From positions 124,001 to 188,000 of the forward strand of contig NZ_AMXN01000005.1 of the NCBI RefSeq assembly GCF_000332645.1: DNA of 64,000 nt. Reading direction: 5' to 3'. Both the position numbers and the translations under genes were made by a program. Shown one piece after another: positions 33,775 to 42,170 of the stretch. Source of the DNA: Bacillus inaquosorum KCTC 13429. Lineage in GTDB: Bacteria; Bacillota; Bacilli; Bacillales; Bacillaceae. Below the pieces are notes generated by a model. That model did no database searches. It was not told the DNA's origin and worked only from the letters and a program-made list of their open reading frames with translations. Every line of letters starts with the position of its first letter. The stretch's first letter is position 1.

Positions 33775-33876
33775 AGGACCTTCCCCCCTGTTGAATTTAT
33801 TTTAATTCACAGTATTCTTATAAGAATTATAATATTATGTTTTTTTTGATAAATCAATGGTGTTTTCTGTTCAAAT

Positions 33877-33919
33877 CAAAAAGGCACATGATCACCCGAT
33901 GGCGGACGATCATATGCCT
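33877..33919 (-). terminator. Terminator of the RsbR-like gene
   Basis: A 12-bp stem (33882-33893 with 33908-33919, one G-U) is followed by TTTTTGATTT on minus, just after the stop of the gene ending at 33931. Confidence 0.82.
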
Positions 33920-33930
33920 GATCAGACTTC

Positions 33931-34803
33931 CTATTTGTTTTCTTCCAATTCCTCAACAATACAGCGGACACCCATGTTTTCTAATGCCTGCTTCAGCGTG
34001 CCGTATGTTTCATATTCACTGAAATCAAGCCCCAATTGAATCGATGTCTGGGCCACATCTGGGCGAATCCCTGAAAATACAGCTTTGACGCCTAATAAGA
34101 CAAGCGTTTTTGACAGGTTGTACAGTTGCTGCGCCACCATGGTATCCACAATCGGAACACCCGAAAGATCAACGACAAGGCTTGTAATTTTTCTCTCGAT
34201 ACAGCGGACAGGCACTGTTTCTAAAATGACCTGTGCCCGTTTCGTATCTATGGAGCCGATTAGCGGCAATATCCCGATTCCATCCGCAATGGAAATGACC
34301 GGGCAGCCCAGCTCAGAAATCAGTTCCTGCTGAGACGTGAGCCTCATCAGCATAAATTTTTGGTACTGCTCGGAAAATTCAATAATCAGCTTATCGAACG
34401 ACTGATTCACAATGCGGTTCCACCGGTCGGCATCCTCATTTGTGACGATATCCTGATTCTCTTTTATAAACGCAACGACAGCATCCCAGAATGAGATTCT
34501 TGAGTTTGATATGGCTTCTACGACCTCATGCACCTGAACATCTTGCTCTACCCTGTTTTTCGCGACGGTTTGCGCCCATTTAGTCATATTTTCTTGGAAC
34601 TCGGTTTGATCCTCCAGAAATGCGCTTGCGATTGTTATATTGGTAAACGTATGCTGCTCGGTTAAGAGCTTTTTCATTTCTTCACTTAAATGGTCGGCGG
34701 AATATAGCTCTCCTTTCAGCTGACATCGCAAGCTGAACCATTTGTCAGTAATATCCGCAGTGTGGTCTATGATATATTGATATAATAATTGATCGATATT
34801 CAC
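33931..34803 (-). CDS. yetI: RsbR-paralogue stressosome-type protein (YetI-like)
   Basis: A 290-residue protein with an N-terminal non-heme globin-like helical domain (about 1-150) and a C-terminal STAS domain (about 165-280). The STAS part carries IGSIDTKRAQ and LSGVPIVDTMVAQQL, each with a Thr at the positions phosphorylated by RsbT in RsbR proteins. It may join stressosomes that control sigma-B. GTG at 34803 follows AAAGGAG by seven bases. Own terminator. Family assignment is firm; the symbol is from remembered gene order. Confidence 0.8.
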   Translation of the reverse strand: MNIDQLLYQYIIDHTADITDKWFSLRCQLKGELYSADHLSEEMKKLLTEQHTFTNITIASAFLEDQTEFQENMTKWAQTVAKNRVEQDVQVHEVVEAISNSRISFWDAVVAFIKENQDIVTNEDADRWNRIVNQSFDKLIIEFSEQYQKFMLMRLTSQQELISELGCPVISIADGIGILPLIGSIDTKRAQVILETVPVRCIERKITSLVVDLSGVPIVDTMVAQQLYNLSKTLVLLGVKAVFSGIRPDVAQTSIQLGLDFSEYETYGTLKQALENMGVRCIVEELEENK

Positions 34804-34999
34804 GGTCTGTCTCCTTTTTCATAATAGAAGCTCTTTCATTATAAAATGATAAATCGGAATTGTGAATGGGACTAGGGAAAAATGAAATGATTCTGCATCC
34901 CGAACAAATTCCAATTTCATCCATAGGCGAATGCACCAATAAACGTCCGCATGCATAGACTGCAAATGTACAGTTTACAATGAGAAAGGACGTTATCAC

Positions 35000-35554
35000 A
35001 TGTATTATGTTGATCCTTATATGTTTGCCGGGCATTTTTATGATCCTTGGCCTGCTTTTGAATATGAATACCGTTATCCAAATGGTTACCCATGGTCGGG
35101 CATCGGCGGTGGGGCTTTGCCCGGTACTGGCGGCGGATCCGGCCCTGGCATTGGCAGCGGGGCTTTGCCTGGCTTCGGCGGCGGATCCGGCCCTGGCATT
35201 GGCAGCGGGGCTTTGCCTGGTTTCGGCGGCGGTTCTGGCCCTGGCATTGGCGGCGGGGCTGTACCTGGTTTCGGCGGTGCGCCACAGGGCCCCCCGCCTT
35301 CCCAAATACCAGCGAAGCCGCAAAAGCCGCAGGGTACTCAAGGAGCTGCTTTTTTAGTTGAACCCATCACCATTCGGCCTTGCCTCTTCCGGTTTACCTA
35401 TGTTTGGTTAACCAATGGCCGCTCATTTTGGTTCTTCCCGATCATTCTTGGCAGAAGATCCGTCGGCGGCTTTTATTGGGATCCTTCACGGCGACGCTGG
35501 GTTTATTTCGCCTTAGACACTAATTTGATAGATGTTGTGAGCTGCTCGTATTAA
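35000..35554 (+). CDS. Gly/Pro-rich tandem-repeat protein of unknown function
   Basis: A 184-residue protein. Residues 1-33 are aromatic-rich (MYYVDPYMFAGHFYDPWPAF). Residues about 38-95 are 16-residue repeats GALPGFGGGSGPGIGS, then a Pro/Gln spacer (PQGPPPSQIPAKPQKPQ). The C-terminal 65 residues form an aromatic, Arg-rich part with FYWDPSRRRWVYF. No signal peptide or membrane span. ATG at 35000 follows AAAGGA by nine bases. Such Gly-rich repeats are found in spore or cell-surface proteins, but nothing here proves that. Repeat number is likely to vary between strains. Confidence 0.75.
   Translation: MYYVDPYMFAGHFYDPWPAFEYEYRYPNGYPWSGIGGGALPGTGGGSGPGIGSGALPGFGGGSGPGIGSGALPGFGGGSGPGIGGGAVPGFGGAPQGPPPSQIPAKPQKPQGTQGAAFLVEPITIRPCLFRFTYVWLTNGRSFWFFPIILGRRSVGGFYWDPSRRRWVYFALDTNLIDVVSCSY
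35111..35285 (+). repeat. 48-bp in-frame tandem repeats
   Basis: Three units begin at 35111, 35159 and 35207, each starting GGGGCTTTGCC and ending GGCATTGGC, followed by a partial diverged fourth from 35255. Units 1 and 2 differ at only a few positions. The unit encodes a 16-residue Gly-rich block. Confidence 0.9.
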
Positions 35555-35557
35555 TCG

Positions 35558-35587
35558 ACAATCAGCCGTTTTCCGGCTGATTTTTTT
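35558..35587 (+). terminator. Terminator of the Gly-rich repeat gene
   Basis: AATCAGCCG pairs with CGGCTGATT with a 5-base loop, followed by a T-run. Confidence 0.88.
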
Positions 35588-35647
35588 ATGTTACTTCGGC
35601 CGTAAACAGGTTATAGTATTACTATCTTTCAAATTGGAGGTTTCCCT

Positions 35648-36010
35648 ATGATCAAACAAATTGGCACTGTTGCTGTATATGTTGAAGACCAGCAGAAAGC
35701 GAAGCAATTTTGGGCGGAGAAGGTTGGCTTTGATATTGCGGCGGACCACCCGATGGGGCCCGAGGCAAGCTGGCTGGAGGTTTCGCCAAAAGGAGCCCAG
35801 ACTCGTTTAGTCATTTACCCGAAAGCTATGATGAAAGGCTCTGAACAAATGAAGGCTTCTATCGTGTTTGAATGTGAAGACATCTTTGATACATACGAGA
35901 AAATGAAAACAAACGGTGTAGAATTTCTCGGTGAGCCCAATCAAATGGAGTGGGGCACCTTCGTTCAATTTAAGGACGAAGACGGCAATGTGTTTTTATT
36001 GAAAGAATAA
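35648..36010 (+). CDS. yetH: Glyoxalase/VOC-fold protein (YetH)
   Basis: A 120-residue single-chain vicinal-oxygen-chelate protein. It has two beta-alpha-beta-beta-beta halves: IGTVAVYVEDQQKAKQFWAE... and ASIVFECEDIFDTYEKMK, ending FKDEDGNVFLLKE. Such proteins act as metalloenzymes or as antibiotic-binding proteins. Metal ligands of true glyoxalase I are not fully evident. ATG at 35648 follows TTGGAGG. Substrate unknown. Confidence 0.85.
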   Translation: MIKQIGTVAVYVEDQQKAKQFWAEKVGFDIAADHPMGPEASWLEVSPKGAQTRLVIYPKAMMKGSEQMKASIVFECEDIFDTYEKMKTNGVEFLGEPNQMEWGTFVQFKDEDGNVFLLKE

Positions 36011-36047
36011 CGATGCGGCGGCGGTTCTATTCCGCCGTGCTCTTCCT

Positions 36048-36077
36048 TTGACATTGAGAATGAATTTCATTTACAAT
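36048..36077 (+). promoter_or_regulatory. hmoA promoter with Fur-like sequence
   Basis: A perfect TTGACA (36048-36053), 18-base spacer and TACAAT (36072-36077). Spacer and downstream bases contain TGAGAAT...ATTTCA and a second TGAGAATGATT, resembling halves of the Fur consensus TGATAATNATTATCA. hmoA is known to be Fur-regulated in B. subtilis. Confidence 0.65.
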
Positions 36078-36109
36078 CATTCATATATGAGAATGATTGG
36101 AGAGAGACG

Positions 36110-36433
36110 ATGTTTGTTCAATTGAGAAAAATGACGGTAAAAGAAGGCCATGCAGATAAAGTCATAGAACGTTTCAGCGCTGAAGGAATCATTGAAAAAC
36201 AAGAAGGTTTAATTGATGTGACAGTGCTTGAGAAAAACGTCCGCCGCGGTGATGAGGAAGTTGTTGTCATGATTCGCTGGGAATCTGAGGATCACTGGAA
36301 GCAATGGGAAAAGAGCGATGCGCATATCGCCGGCCATAAAGCAAACAAAGGCAAACCAAAGCCTGACTATCTGATCAGCACTGAAGTGAGCATGTATCAT
36401 GTAAGAGCTGTTAAACAAGGGACTCACGAATAA
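36110..36433 (+). CDS. hmoA: Heme monooxygenase (HmoA, YetG)
   Basis: A 107-residue ABM-domain heme-degrading monooxygenase, which opens heme with release of iron. Visible: FVQLRKMTVKEGHADKVIERF, QEGLIDVTVLEKN, and WESEDHWKQWEKSDAHIAGHK, in which a heme-pocket His is expected, then the C-terminal strand EVSMYHV. ATG follows GGAGAGAG. A Fur-type promoter precedes it, so it should be expressed under iron limitation, letting heme serve as an iron source. Confidence 0.92.
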   Translation: MFVQLRKMTVKEGHADKVIERFSAEGIIEKQEGLIDVTVLEKNVRRGDEEVVVMIRWESEDHWKQWEKSDAHIAGHKANKGKPKPDYLISTEVSMYHVRAVKQGTHE

Positions 36434-36434
36434 C

Positions 36435-36470
36435 AAAAAGAGCTTGCACCAGCTGCAAGCTCTTTTTTGC
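36435..36470. terminator. Bidirectional terminator between hmoA and yetF
   Basis: The stem AAAAAGAGCTTGCA / TGCAAGCTCTTTTT has a 5-base loop, between convergent genes. Confidence 0.9.
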
Positions 36471-36472
36471 GG

Positions 36473-37168
36473 TCATGATGAACTGCTTTCTTCGTATGTG
36501 ATGAGATAAAGAGGCTGGTTGGCGTGCCACTCCGCATATAAGACGTCCTCAACCCTTTCAACTCCATGCTTTTGCAGCGATTGTTTCAGCCATTGTTCAT
36601 CCACGCCTGCTTCCGTCAGGTTGTCAAACACAATCTCCCCATCCAGTATTAATGTAGCCGGCAAAGACACATCCTTAGGCGGAAGGTTCATATCTTTTCT
36701 GGTCGGTTTATCAAAATCGGCTTTCGGGAGCACACTGATCATCCCGTTTGTTTCCAAAATCGCATATTCCACTTCCTGAATCGAAAAGCAGCCTTTTTGT
36801 CTCAGGAGGCTTTGCAGCTGATTAATATCGAGCTTGTTTTCCTTCAGCATCTTGTATTTCAGCTTTCCTTTATGGATCACAATATTTGGTTCGCCCTCCA
36901 GAAACTTTCTGGATCCTTTTAGCTTTTGTGTAATCAATTCAATTAAAAAGATAAGCAAGCCCCATAGAAGCGAAGCAAAAATAATTTCTTTAATCTTGAT
37001 TTCATGATCATAGACGGCATTTCCAACCAGTTCCCCTAAAATTAAAGCAGAAATAAAGTCAAACGGAGTAAGTTGAGAGAATTGGGTTTTCCCAAGAAAC
37101 TTCAAAATGACAAATAAAATACCGAGACCGCAAACTAATTCTATTGCTACATTTAGATAATCTCCCAC
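36473..37168 (-). CDS. yetF: DUF421/YetF-family membrane protein (YetF)
   Basis: A 231-residue protein with three N-terminal transmembrane helices (about 5-85) and a soluble C-terminal half containing two DUF421 beta-alpha repeats (LKYKMLKENKLDINQLQ, IQEVEYAILETNG). Relatives of this family act in the spore, and YetF is a small, broadly conserved member. GTG at 37168 follows AGGTG. It converges with hmoA; no operon partner. Function not established here. Confidence 0.85.
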   Translation of the reverse strand: MGDYLNVAIELVCGLGILFVILKFLGKTQFSQLTPFDFISALILGELVGNAVYDHEIKIKEIIFASLLWGLLIFLIELITQKLKGSRKFLEGEPNIVIHKGKLKYKMLKENKLDINQLQSLLRQKGCFSIQEVEYAILETNGMISVLPKADFDKPTRKDMNLPPKDVSLPATLILDGEIVFDNLTEAGVDEQWLKQSLQKHGVERVEDVLYAEWHANQPLYLITYEESSSS

Positions 37169-37246
37169 GTTGATAGCACCTACTTCTTAAAAGCTACTAC
37201 CATTATGGTCAACTGCACTATTTCTAAACCGGAACTGCACATTTCG

Positions 37247-37275
37247 ATAAAAAAAGCAGCCCGTCGCCGGCTGCC
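37247..37275 (-). terminator. Terminator of the lplABCD operon
   Basis: GCAGCC pairs with GGCTGC across 7 bases, followed on minus by TTTTTTT. It lies just past the lplD stop. Confidence 0.85.
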
Positions 37276-37279
37276 GTTT

Positions 37280-38620
37280 TCACATCATTTGGTGCATTGC
37301 CAGCATGTCATGAAAAAGCCGCTCTGCATCACTGCGGTCAATTGTGACAAGCGGATCATTGCGAAACGCCTGAAATGCGAGAGCGCGATCCTTTGTTAAA
37401 CCGGCTTCCGCCACTGCCTCCTGATTGGATACGTGCCTAGCCGCCAACATTTCTACACCTTTCGGCAGCGCTCCAGAGAAAATCGGATGGACGCTGTTGC
37501 GGGTAATCAATGCATTCGTTTCGACAATCGCTTGTAAAGGAAGATTCGAAACTTGGCCTTGATTCGGCACATTTACATTCGTGACGAATTCACCCAATCC
37601 GAGAAGAGCCGCTATGATGTTCACGCCTTCTTCTCCCGAGGCTTTCCCGGCAGCGCCCCGTTTTTGTACGATCAATCGTTCTGTTTCTTTTCGTTTCTCA
37701 TCTCTGTCTTGTTTTCTGAATGATACAGATGTGAGATGAAATTTCCAAGCCCCAGGCTGTTTGAGGTAAGGACCGTGAAGAAATTCTGCCAGGTGCCTGT
37801 CACCTGCAGCGGGGATGGCGCCATACGTTTCAAATAAATCAAACGCGACACGGTGTGCCGAACGAAAGACGCTATCCCTCCAGCTTTCCCCCTGCAGCTC
37901 ATACCCTGATTCTCCATAATGCGCGCTGAATTCATGGAATATAGGCAGCAGGTCAATATGGCGGTAAGAGGCTTCCGTGATCCATGTAAAATGGTTAATG
38001 CCGAGTACATTGACGCGGATATCTTCGCGCCGCAGCACCTCTACTCCGAGCCTTTCCGTGACCATTTCCGCCAGCAGCTTTTGCGTGCCGAATACCTCGT
38101 GGCAGCAGCCAATCGCTTTGATGCCGGGAAAGACTTTATACAGCACTCTTGTACAGACAGACATCGGGTTTGTATAATTAATGACCCATGATTCCGGTGC
38201 GTAGTCTCTTATTGCCCGGGCAATTTCCGCAAACATCGGGGCCGCTCTTAAACCTCTGATGATCCCGCCCGGCCCGACAGTATCACCCACAGATTGATAA
38301 ATGCCGCAGCGCTCAGGCAAGTGGACATCGATTTCCATGTCATCCAGTGAACCCGGCAAAATAGAAATAATGACGATATCCGCGCCTGATAACGCCCTTT
38401 TCAAAGTAGAAACTGCTTCGTACCTCCATCTGCCGTCTCCGCTGTAATTGCCGATCACTTCATTTTTTTGAGCCGCTTCAAAATCAAGATCATAGAGCGC
38501 CACCGTGCCTGACATCCGTTCATCAATCGACAGATCACTCATCAGGCTTCTGGCCCAGCCTTGGGATCCCCCGCCGATATAGGCGATTTTAATCTGATTT
38601 AACGTACTGATATGAAACAC
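37280..38620 (-). CDS. lplD: GH4 alpha-galacturonidase (LplD)
   Basis: A 446-residue family-4 glycosidase using NAD+ and Mn2+. The N-terminal Rossmann loop reads IKIAYIGGGSQGWA, then NYTNPMSV and the Mn-binding IGCCHEVFG and LGINHFTW with Cys and His. LplD of B. subtilis releases galacturonic acid from RG-I-derived oligosaccharides. A GTG start at 38620 just after GGGAG. It is the last gene of lplABCD and nine bases from lplC. It completes intracellular breakdown of imported substrate. Confidence 0.93.
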   Translation of the reverse strand: MFHISTLNQIKIAYIGGGSQGWARSLMSDLSIDERMSGTVALYDLDFEAAQKNEVIGNYSGDGRWRYEAVSTLKRALSGADIVIISILPGSLDDMEIDVHLPERCGIYQSVGDTVGPGGIIRGLRAAPMFAEIARAIRDYAPESWVINYTNPMSVCTRVLYKVFPGIKAIGCCHEVFGTQKLLAEMVTERLGVEVLRREDIRVNVLGINHFTWITEASYRHIDLLPIFHEFSAHYGESGYELQGESWRDSVFRSAHRVAFDLFETYGAIPAAGDRHLAEFLHGPYLKQPGAWKFHLTSVSFRKQDRDEKRKETERLIVQKRGAAGKASGEEGVNIIAALLGLGEFVTNVNVPNQGQVSNLPLQAIVETNALITRNSVHPIFSGALPKGVEMLAARHVSNQEAVAEAGLTKDRALAFQAFRNDPLVTIDRSDAERLFHDMLAMHQMM

Positions 38621-38628
38621 TCCCTTTC

Positions 38629-39516
38629 TCAGCCTTTCACCGAACCGATCAGCATTCCTTTCGCAAAGTGTTTTTGTAAGAATGGATAGACCGCCAAAAT
38701 CGGAAGCGTCGCAATGACAATGACGGCGAGTTTAATTCCCTGCTCAGGCGGAACGGTATTTTGCATCGTATCGCCATTGGTCGCCGTTAAATCCGATAAG
38801 ATTGTGACTTGGCGAAGCACCATTTGCAGCGGCCATTTTGCACTGTCATTGATATATAAGAGGGCGTGGAAGAAATCATTCCAAATCCCGACCGCATAAA
38901 ACAGCGCAAAGGTCGCAATGACCGGTTTTGAAAGCGGCAGGGCGATTCGCCAGAAAACGCCGATTTCGGAACAGCCGTCAATTTTTGCCGATTCCTCCAG
39001 CTCACGCGGCAGCTGCTGAAAGAAGTTTTTGATAATAATAAGATTGAACGGATTGATCGCCATCGGCAGAATCAATGCCCAATACGTATCCAATAGGCCA
39101 AGTGATTTCACGACAAGGTACGTCGGAATCATGCCGCCGGAAAACAGCATGGAGAAAATCACCAGGTTCAACAGCAGATTCCGCCCCTTCACATGCCGCT
39201 TCGCCAGCGGATACGCCATCGTGAAGGTGAAAAACAGCTGCACAGCCGTCCCCACCACGGTGATGAAGATGGATACGCCCATGCTTCGGATGAACGTCGG
39301 TGTCGAAAACACATACTTATAAGCATCGAGTGTAAAGGTTTTCGGGAAAATAAAGAAGCTGCGCTGGGCGAGCTCCGCTTCTGTCGCAAAGGAACCCGCG
39401 ATAATATACAAAAACGGCAAAATGGTAATCGCGCCGACACCGCCGAGAAACAGAATATTGCAGATGTCAAACACCCGTCCGGCTTTTGTGTTGTGCATTG
39501 TGTGAATTTCAGCCAT
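38629..39516 (-). CDS. lplC: ABC sugar importer permease (LplC)
   Basis: A 295-residue CUT1-family inner-membrane permease with six helices and the cytoplasmic EAA loop ELEESAKIDGCSEIGVFWRIALPL near residues 200-225 that contacts the ATPase. It ends MLIGSVKG, typical for this family. ATG at 39516 follows GAGGAGGG by a few bases; the ORF extends to 39564 but the longer start lacks a site. It pairs with LplB and lipoprotein LplA. No ATP-binding subunit is encoded in this window; B. subtilis uses shared MsmX for such importers. Confidence 0.93.
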   Translation of the reverse strand: MAEIHTMHNTKAGRVFDICNILFLGGVGAITILPFLYIIAGSFATEAELAQRSFFIFPKTFTLDAYKYVFSTPTFIRSMGVSIFITVVGTAVQLFFTFTMAYPLAKRHVKGRNLLLNLVIFSMLFSGGMIPTYLVVKSLGLLDTYWALILPMAINPFNLIIIKNFFQQLPRELEESAKIDGCSEIGVFWRIALPLSKPVIATFALFYAVGIWNDFFHALLYINDSAKWPLQMVLRQVTILSDLTATNGDTMQNTVPPEQGIKLAVIVIATLPILAVYPFLQKHFAKGMLIGSVKG

Positions 39517-39529
39517 ACCTCTCCCTCCT

Positions 39530-40486
39530 CTAAAACAATCCTTCCTGATCAAACTTTTTCGCAATGTAATTGGCGCCGAAAATCAAGATAATCCCGACAA
39601 CCGATTTAAACAGACCGACTGCTGTACTGTAGCTGTACGCGCCTTGGGTAATCCCCATCATGTACACGTACGTGTCAAAAATGTCGGCCACACTGCGGTT
39701 GAGCGAGTTCGTCATCAAATACACCTGTTCAAAGCCGAGATTCAAAAAGCTGCCGATTCTTAAAATCAACAAAACGATAATGGTGCTTCTGATTGCCGGC
39801 AGCGTAATATGCCACATTCTTCTGAACCGGCCCGCTCCGTCCATAATGGCGGCTTCATACTGCTCCTGATCAACCGTCGCCAGCGCGGCCAAAAATAAAA
39901 TCGTTCCCCAGCCTGTCTCCTTCCAGATGCTTTGCATCACGATCATCGGCCGGAACCAGTCCGCGTCTGATAAGAAGGAAATCTGCTCACCTGTCAGGCT
40001 CATGACCATTTTGTTGATCACACCGGTATCCACAGTAAAGAAAACAAAGGTGATGCTGACCACAATTGTCCATGAAACAAAATGGGGCACGTAAATAAAG
40101 GTTTGGATGCATCTTTTATACACGGCCTTTCTCAGCTCATTCAAAAGCAAGGCCAAAATGAGCGGTGCAGGAAAGGCAAACAAAAGATCCAGGCTCGCCA
40201 GCATGAGCGTGTTGCGCAGCAGCCGAAAAAAATCCGGATTCATAAAAAAGTCTTTGAAATAATCAAAGCCGACCCATTCGCTTTTCCAGAAGCCGAGATA
40301 TGGAGAATAATCCTTAAATGCAATCAGCACGCCCCACATCGGCAAGTATTTGAATATCAAAAAATAAAGCAGACCGGGAATAAGAAGTAGATAAAGCCAT
40401 TTGTCCCGTTTGAGTGCAGCCATCCAGCTGATGCCTTTTCCAGCAGTGAGAACAGGTGCATTACCCTTCTTCGGCACTGTTTCCAT
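39530..40486 (-). CDS. lplB: ABC sugar importer permease (LplB)
   Basis: A 318-residue CUT1 permease with a cytoplasmic N-terminus of about 30 residues, then six helices starting WLYLLLIPGLLYFLIF. The EAA loop is YEAAIMDGAGRFRRMWHITLPA. ATG follows GAAAGGAG. It forms a heterodimer with LplC, 13 bases downstream, and receives substrate from LplA. Likely imports RG-I-derived oligosaccharides. Confidence 0.93.
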   Translation of the reverse strand: METVPKKGNAPVLTAGKGISWMAALKRDKWLYLLLIPGLLYFLIFKYLPMWGVLIAFKDYSPYLGFWKSEWVGFDYFKDFFMNPDFFRLLRNTLMLASLDLLFAFPAPLILALLLNELRKAVYKRCIQTFIYVPHFVSWTIVVSITFVFFTVDTGVINKMVMSLTGEQISFLSDADWFRPMIVMQSIWKETGWGTILFLAALATVDQEQYEAAIMDGAGRFRRMWHITLPAIRSTIIVLLILRIGSFLNLGFEQVYLMTNSLNRSVADIFDTYVYMMGITQGAYSYSTAVGLFKSVVGIILIFGANYIAKKFDQEGLF

Positions 40487-40540
40487 ATCTGTTCTCCTTT
40501 CGTGATACCGGGGCGCCCGCCGAACGGCAGGCGCATCGGT

Positions 40541-42049
40541 TTATTTTGATGATTGATACAATTTGTTCAAGTCCTTCATCAGTTCATTGCCGCCGCTGTT
40601 TTTCCAAAGCTCCACCGCATCCTCGAATCCTTTTTCATCAATTTCTCCAATGATAAATTGTGTTCTCGCGTCGAGAATGATGTTGTCAAGCTGGGCTCCT
40701 TTTTGGGTATAGACATCAGATACAAGCGACTCAGCCGGGTTAAAGACGGCTATTTTTTCTCCTTCAGTTATAATGTCCTTGCGATGCTGGAAGAGCTTTG
40801 TTTTCTGGTCTTCGATGTAATACTCGCTTTTCGGAATCGACATGCTGAACTGCGCCAAGCCTTCATGCTCATAGAGGAGTGATTTGTTGTTTTTTTCAAG
40901 TGAGGTGAATACGCCGTCCTTGAGCTCGTAATTGCGGCCCTCCACGCCGTTGTTCGTGAGAATCTGCGCTTCCTTATCATTCATCTTATCGAGGAAGGAC
41001 AGCACCTCTTTCAGCTCTTTTTCGGTTTTGACGCTTGATTTTGGTATCGCGATCATGCCTGAATAACCGGATGTCGGGAAGGTGCGCTTGCCATTCGGTC
41101 CCTCAAGCGAGCCGACGATATCAATGATATCCTTGTTCGACTCATCCGCCTCCTCCATCGCGCTTTGGATTTGAGACGCTCTGGAGCCTGTATCAACGAT
41201 GACACCCGCTTTTCCTTTCACAACCGGATCGTTCCACTTCGCTGAATCCATGACCGCAAAGTCCTTATTGATTAAGCCTTCATCATAAAGCTTTTTAAAA
41301 AAAGTGAGCGCCTCCATGTATTCCTTCGTTGTAAAATCAGGAATCAGCTTTCCGTTTTCAACGCCGTAGCGGTTCGGAGCGCCGAACCAGATTTGCAGAA
41401 CATCCCACGGGCTTCCGTTGCCGAGCCCCATCCATTTCGGCACGACCATGCCGTACGTATCATCCTTTCCGTTTCCGTCAGGATCTTTTTCCTTAAAGGC
41501 TTTCAGCACTTCATAAAAATCATCAATCGTTTCCGGCATATCCAGACCGACGTTTTTAAGCCAGTCGGTTCTGATGATCATACACGCTCTGATCAGGTCC
41601 CTCGTTCTGTAGATTCCGTACACCTCACCGTTCACCGAGCTGTTCTTCAAAATCTTTTCATCTGCCTGGCTTATATTCTTGTAGTCTTTCAAATAAGGAG
41701 ACAGCTCCCAAAATGCCCCCGCTTTGACGGACTTGATAAAGCCCGCTGATTTATCTTTAATCACAATGGCATGAGGCATCTCTCCGGAAGCCATGACGAT
41801 GTTGAATTTGTCGTTGTAGGATGAATCAGGCACCCATGTGACCTTAATATCTTTGCCTGTGTATTTTTCGAGCGCTTTTAACGAAGGGCTCTTTTCACTC
41901 GGGCTTTCCGGCGATAAGAGCGGCGCCATAATTTTGATCGTGTCTTTCGAACCGCCTGCTGAACTGGATGTTTCCGAATTGCTGCATCCGGCGATCATCA
42001 TGGCAGCGAGCGGCAAGGCCAGCCATTTTTTTCGCATTCTATTTTTCAT
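40541..42049 (-). CDS. lplA: ABC sugar-binding lipoprotein (LplA)
   Basis: A 502-residue extracellular solute-binding protein. The N-terminus MKNRMRKKWLALPLAAMMIAGCSNS carries a lipobox ending AGC with the lipidated Cys at 22, then a Ser-rich linker. The mature part has the two-lobed type used for oligosaccharides. ATG at 42049 lies 11 bases after GGGGG. First gene of lplABCD, behind a sigma-A promoter overlapped by a cre site. Confidence 0.93.
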   Translation of the reverse strand: MKNRMRKKWLALPLAAMMIAGCSNSETSSSAGGSKDTIKIMAPLLSPESPSEKSPSLKALEKYTGKDIKVTWVPDSSYNDKFNIVMASGEMPHAIVIKDKSAGFIKSVKAGAFWELSPYLKDYKNISQADEKILKNSSVNGEVYGIYRTRDLIRACMIIRTDWLKNVGLDMPETIDDFYEVLKAFKEKDPDGNGKDDTYGMVVPKWMGLGNGSPWDVLQIWFGAPNRYGVENGKLIPDFTTKEYMEALTFFKKLYDEGLINKDFAVMDSAKWNDPVVKGKAGVIVDTGSRASQIQSAMEEADESNKDIIDIVGSLEGPNGKRTFPTSGYSGMIAIPKSSVKTEKELKEVLSFLDKMNDKEAQILTNNGVEGRNYELKDGVFTSLEKNNKSLLYEHEGLAQFSMSIPKSEYYIEDQKTKLFQHRKDIITEGEKIAVFNPAESLVSDVYTQKGAQLDNIILDARTQFIIGEIDEKGFEDAVELWKNSGGNELMKDLNKLYQSSK

Positions 42050-42099
42050 GATGCGTAAGTCCCCCTTTTTTCATTTTGCATTTCCCCTTTGCCCCTCCC

Positions 42100-42129
42100 A
42101 ATATAAAGCGCTTACATAAATTCTTGCAA
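42100..42129 (-). promoter_or_regulatory. lplA promoter overlapped by a cre site
   Basis: On minus TTGCAA (42129-42124), 18-base spacer and TATATT (42105-42100). The cre-like ATAAAGCGCTTACATA (42103-42118 on plus) fills most of the spacer and reaches the -10, so CcpA binding would block RNA polymerase directly. Confidence 0.75.
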
Positions 42130-42170
42130 TCTTCATTTTTTGCACCATTTCTCCTATGAAATTCCGGCTG

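Noticed and set aside
33814-33827. Palindrome upstream of yezD as a PerR or Fur box
   Set aside because: ATTCTTATAAGAAT does not match the spacing or bases of TTATAATNATTATAA or TGATAATNATTATCA, so it was not assigned to a regulator.
34980-35361. Alternative frames over the Gly-rich repeats
   Set aside because: GC-rich 48-bp repeats open all frames; only the 35000 frame has a ribosome site, sensible ends and a protein-like C-terminus.
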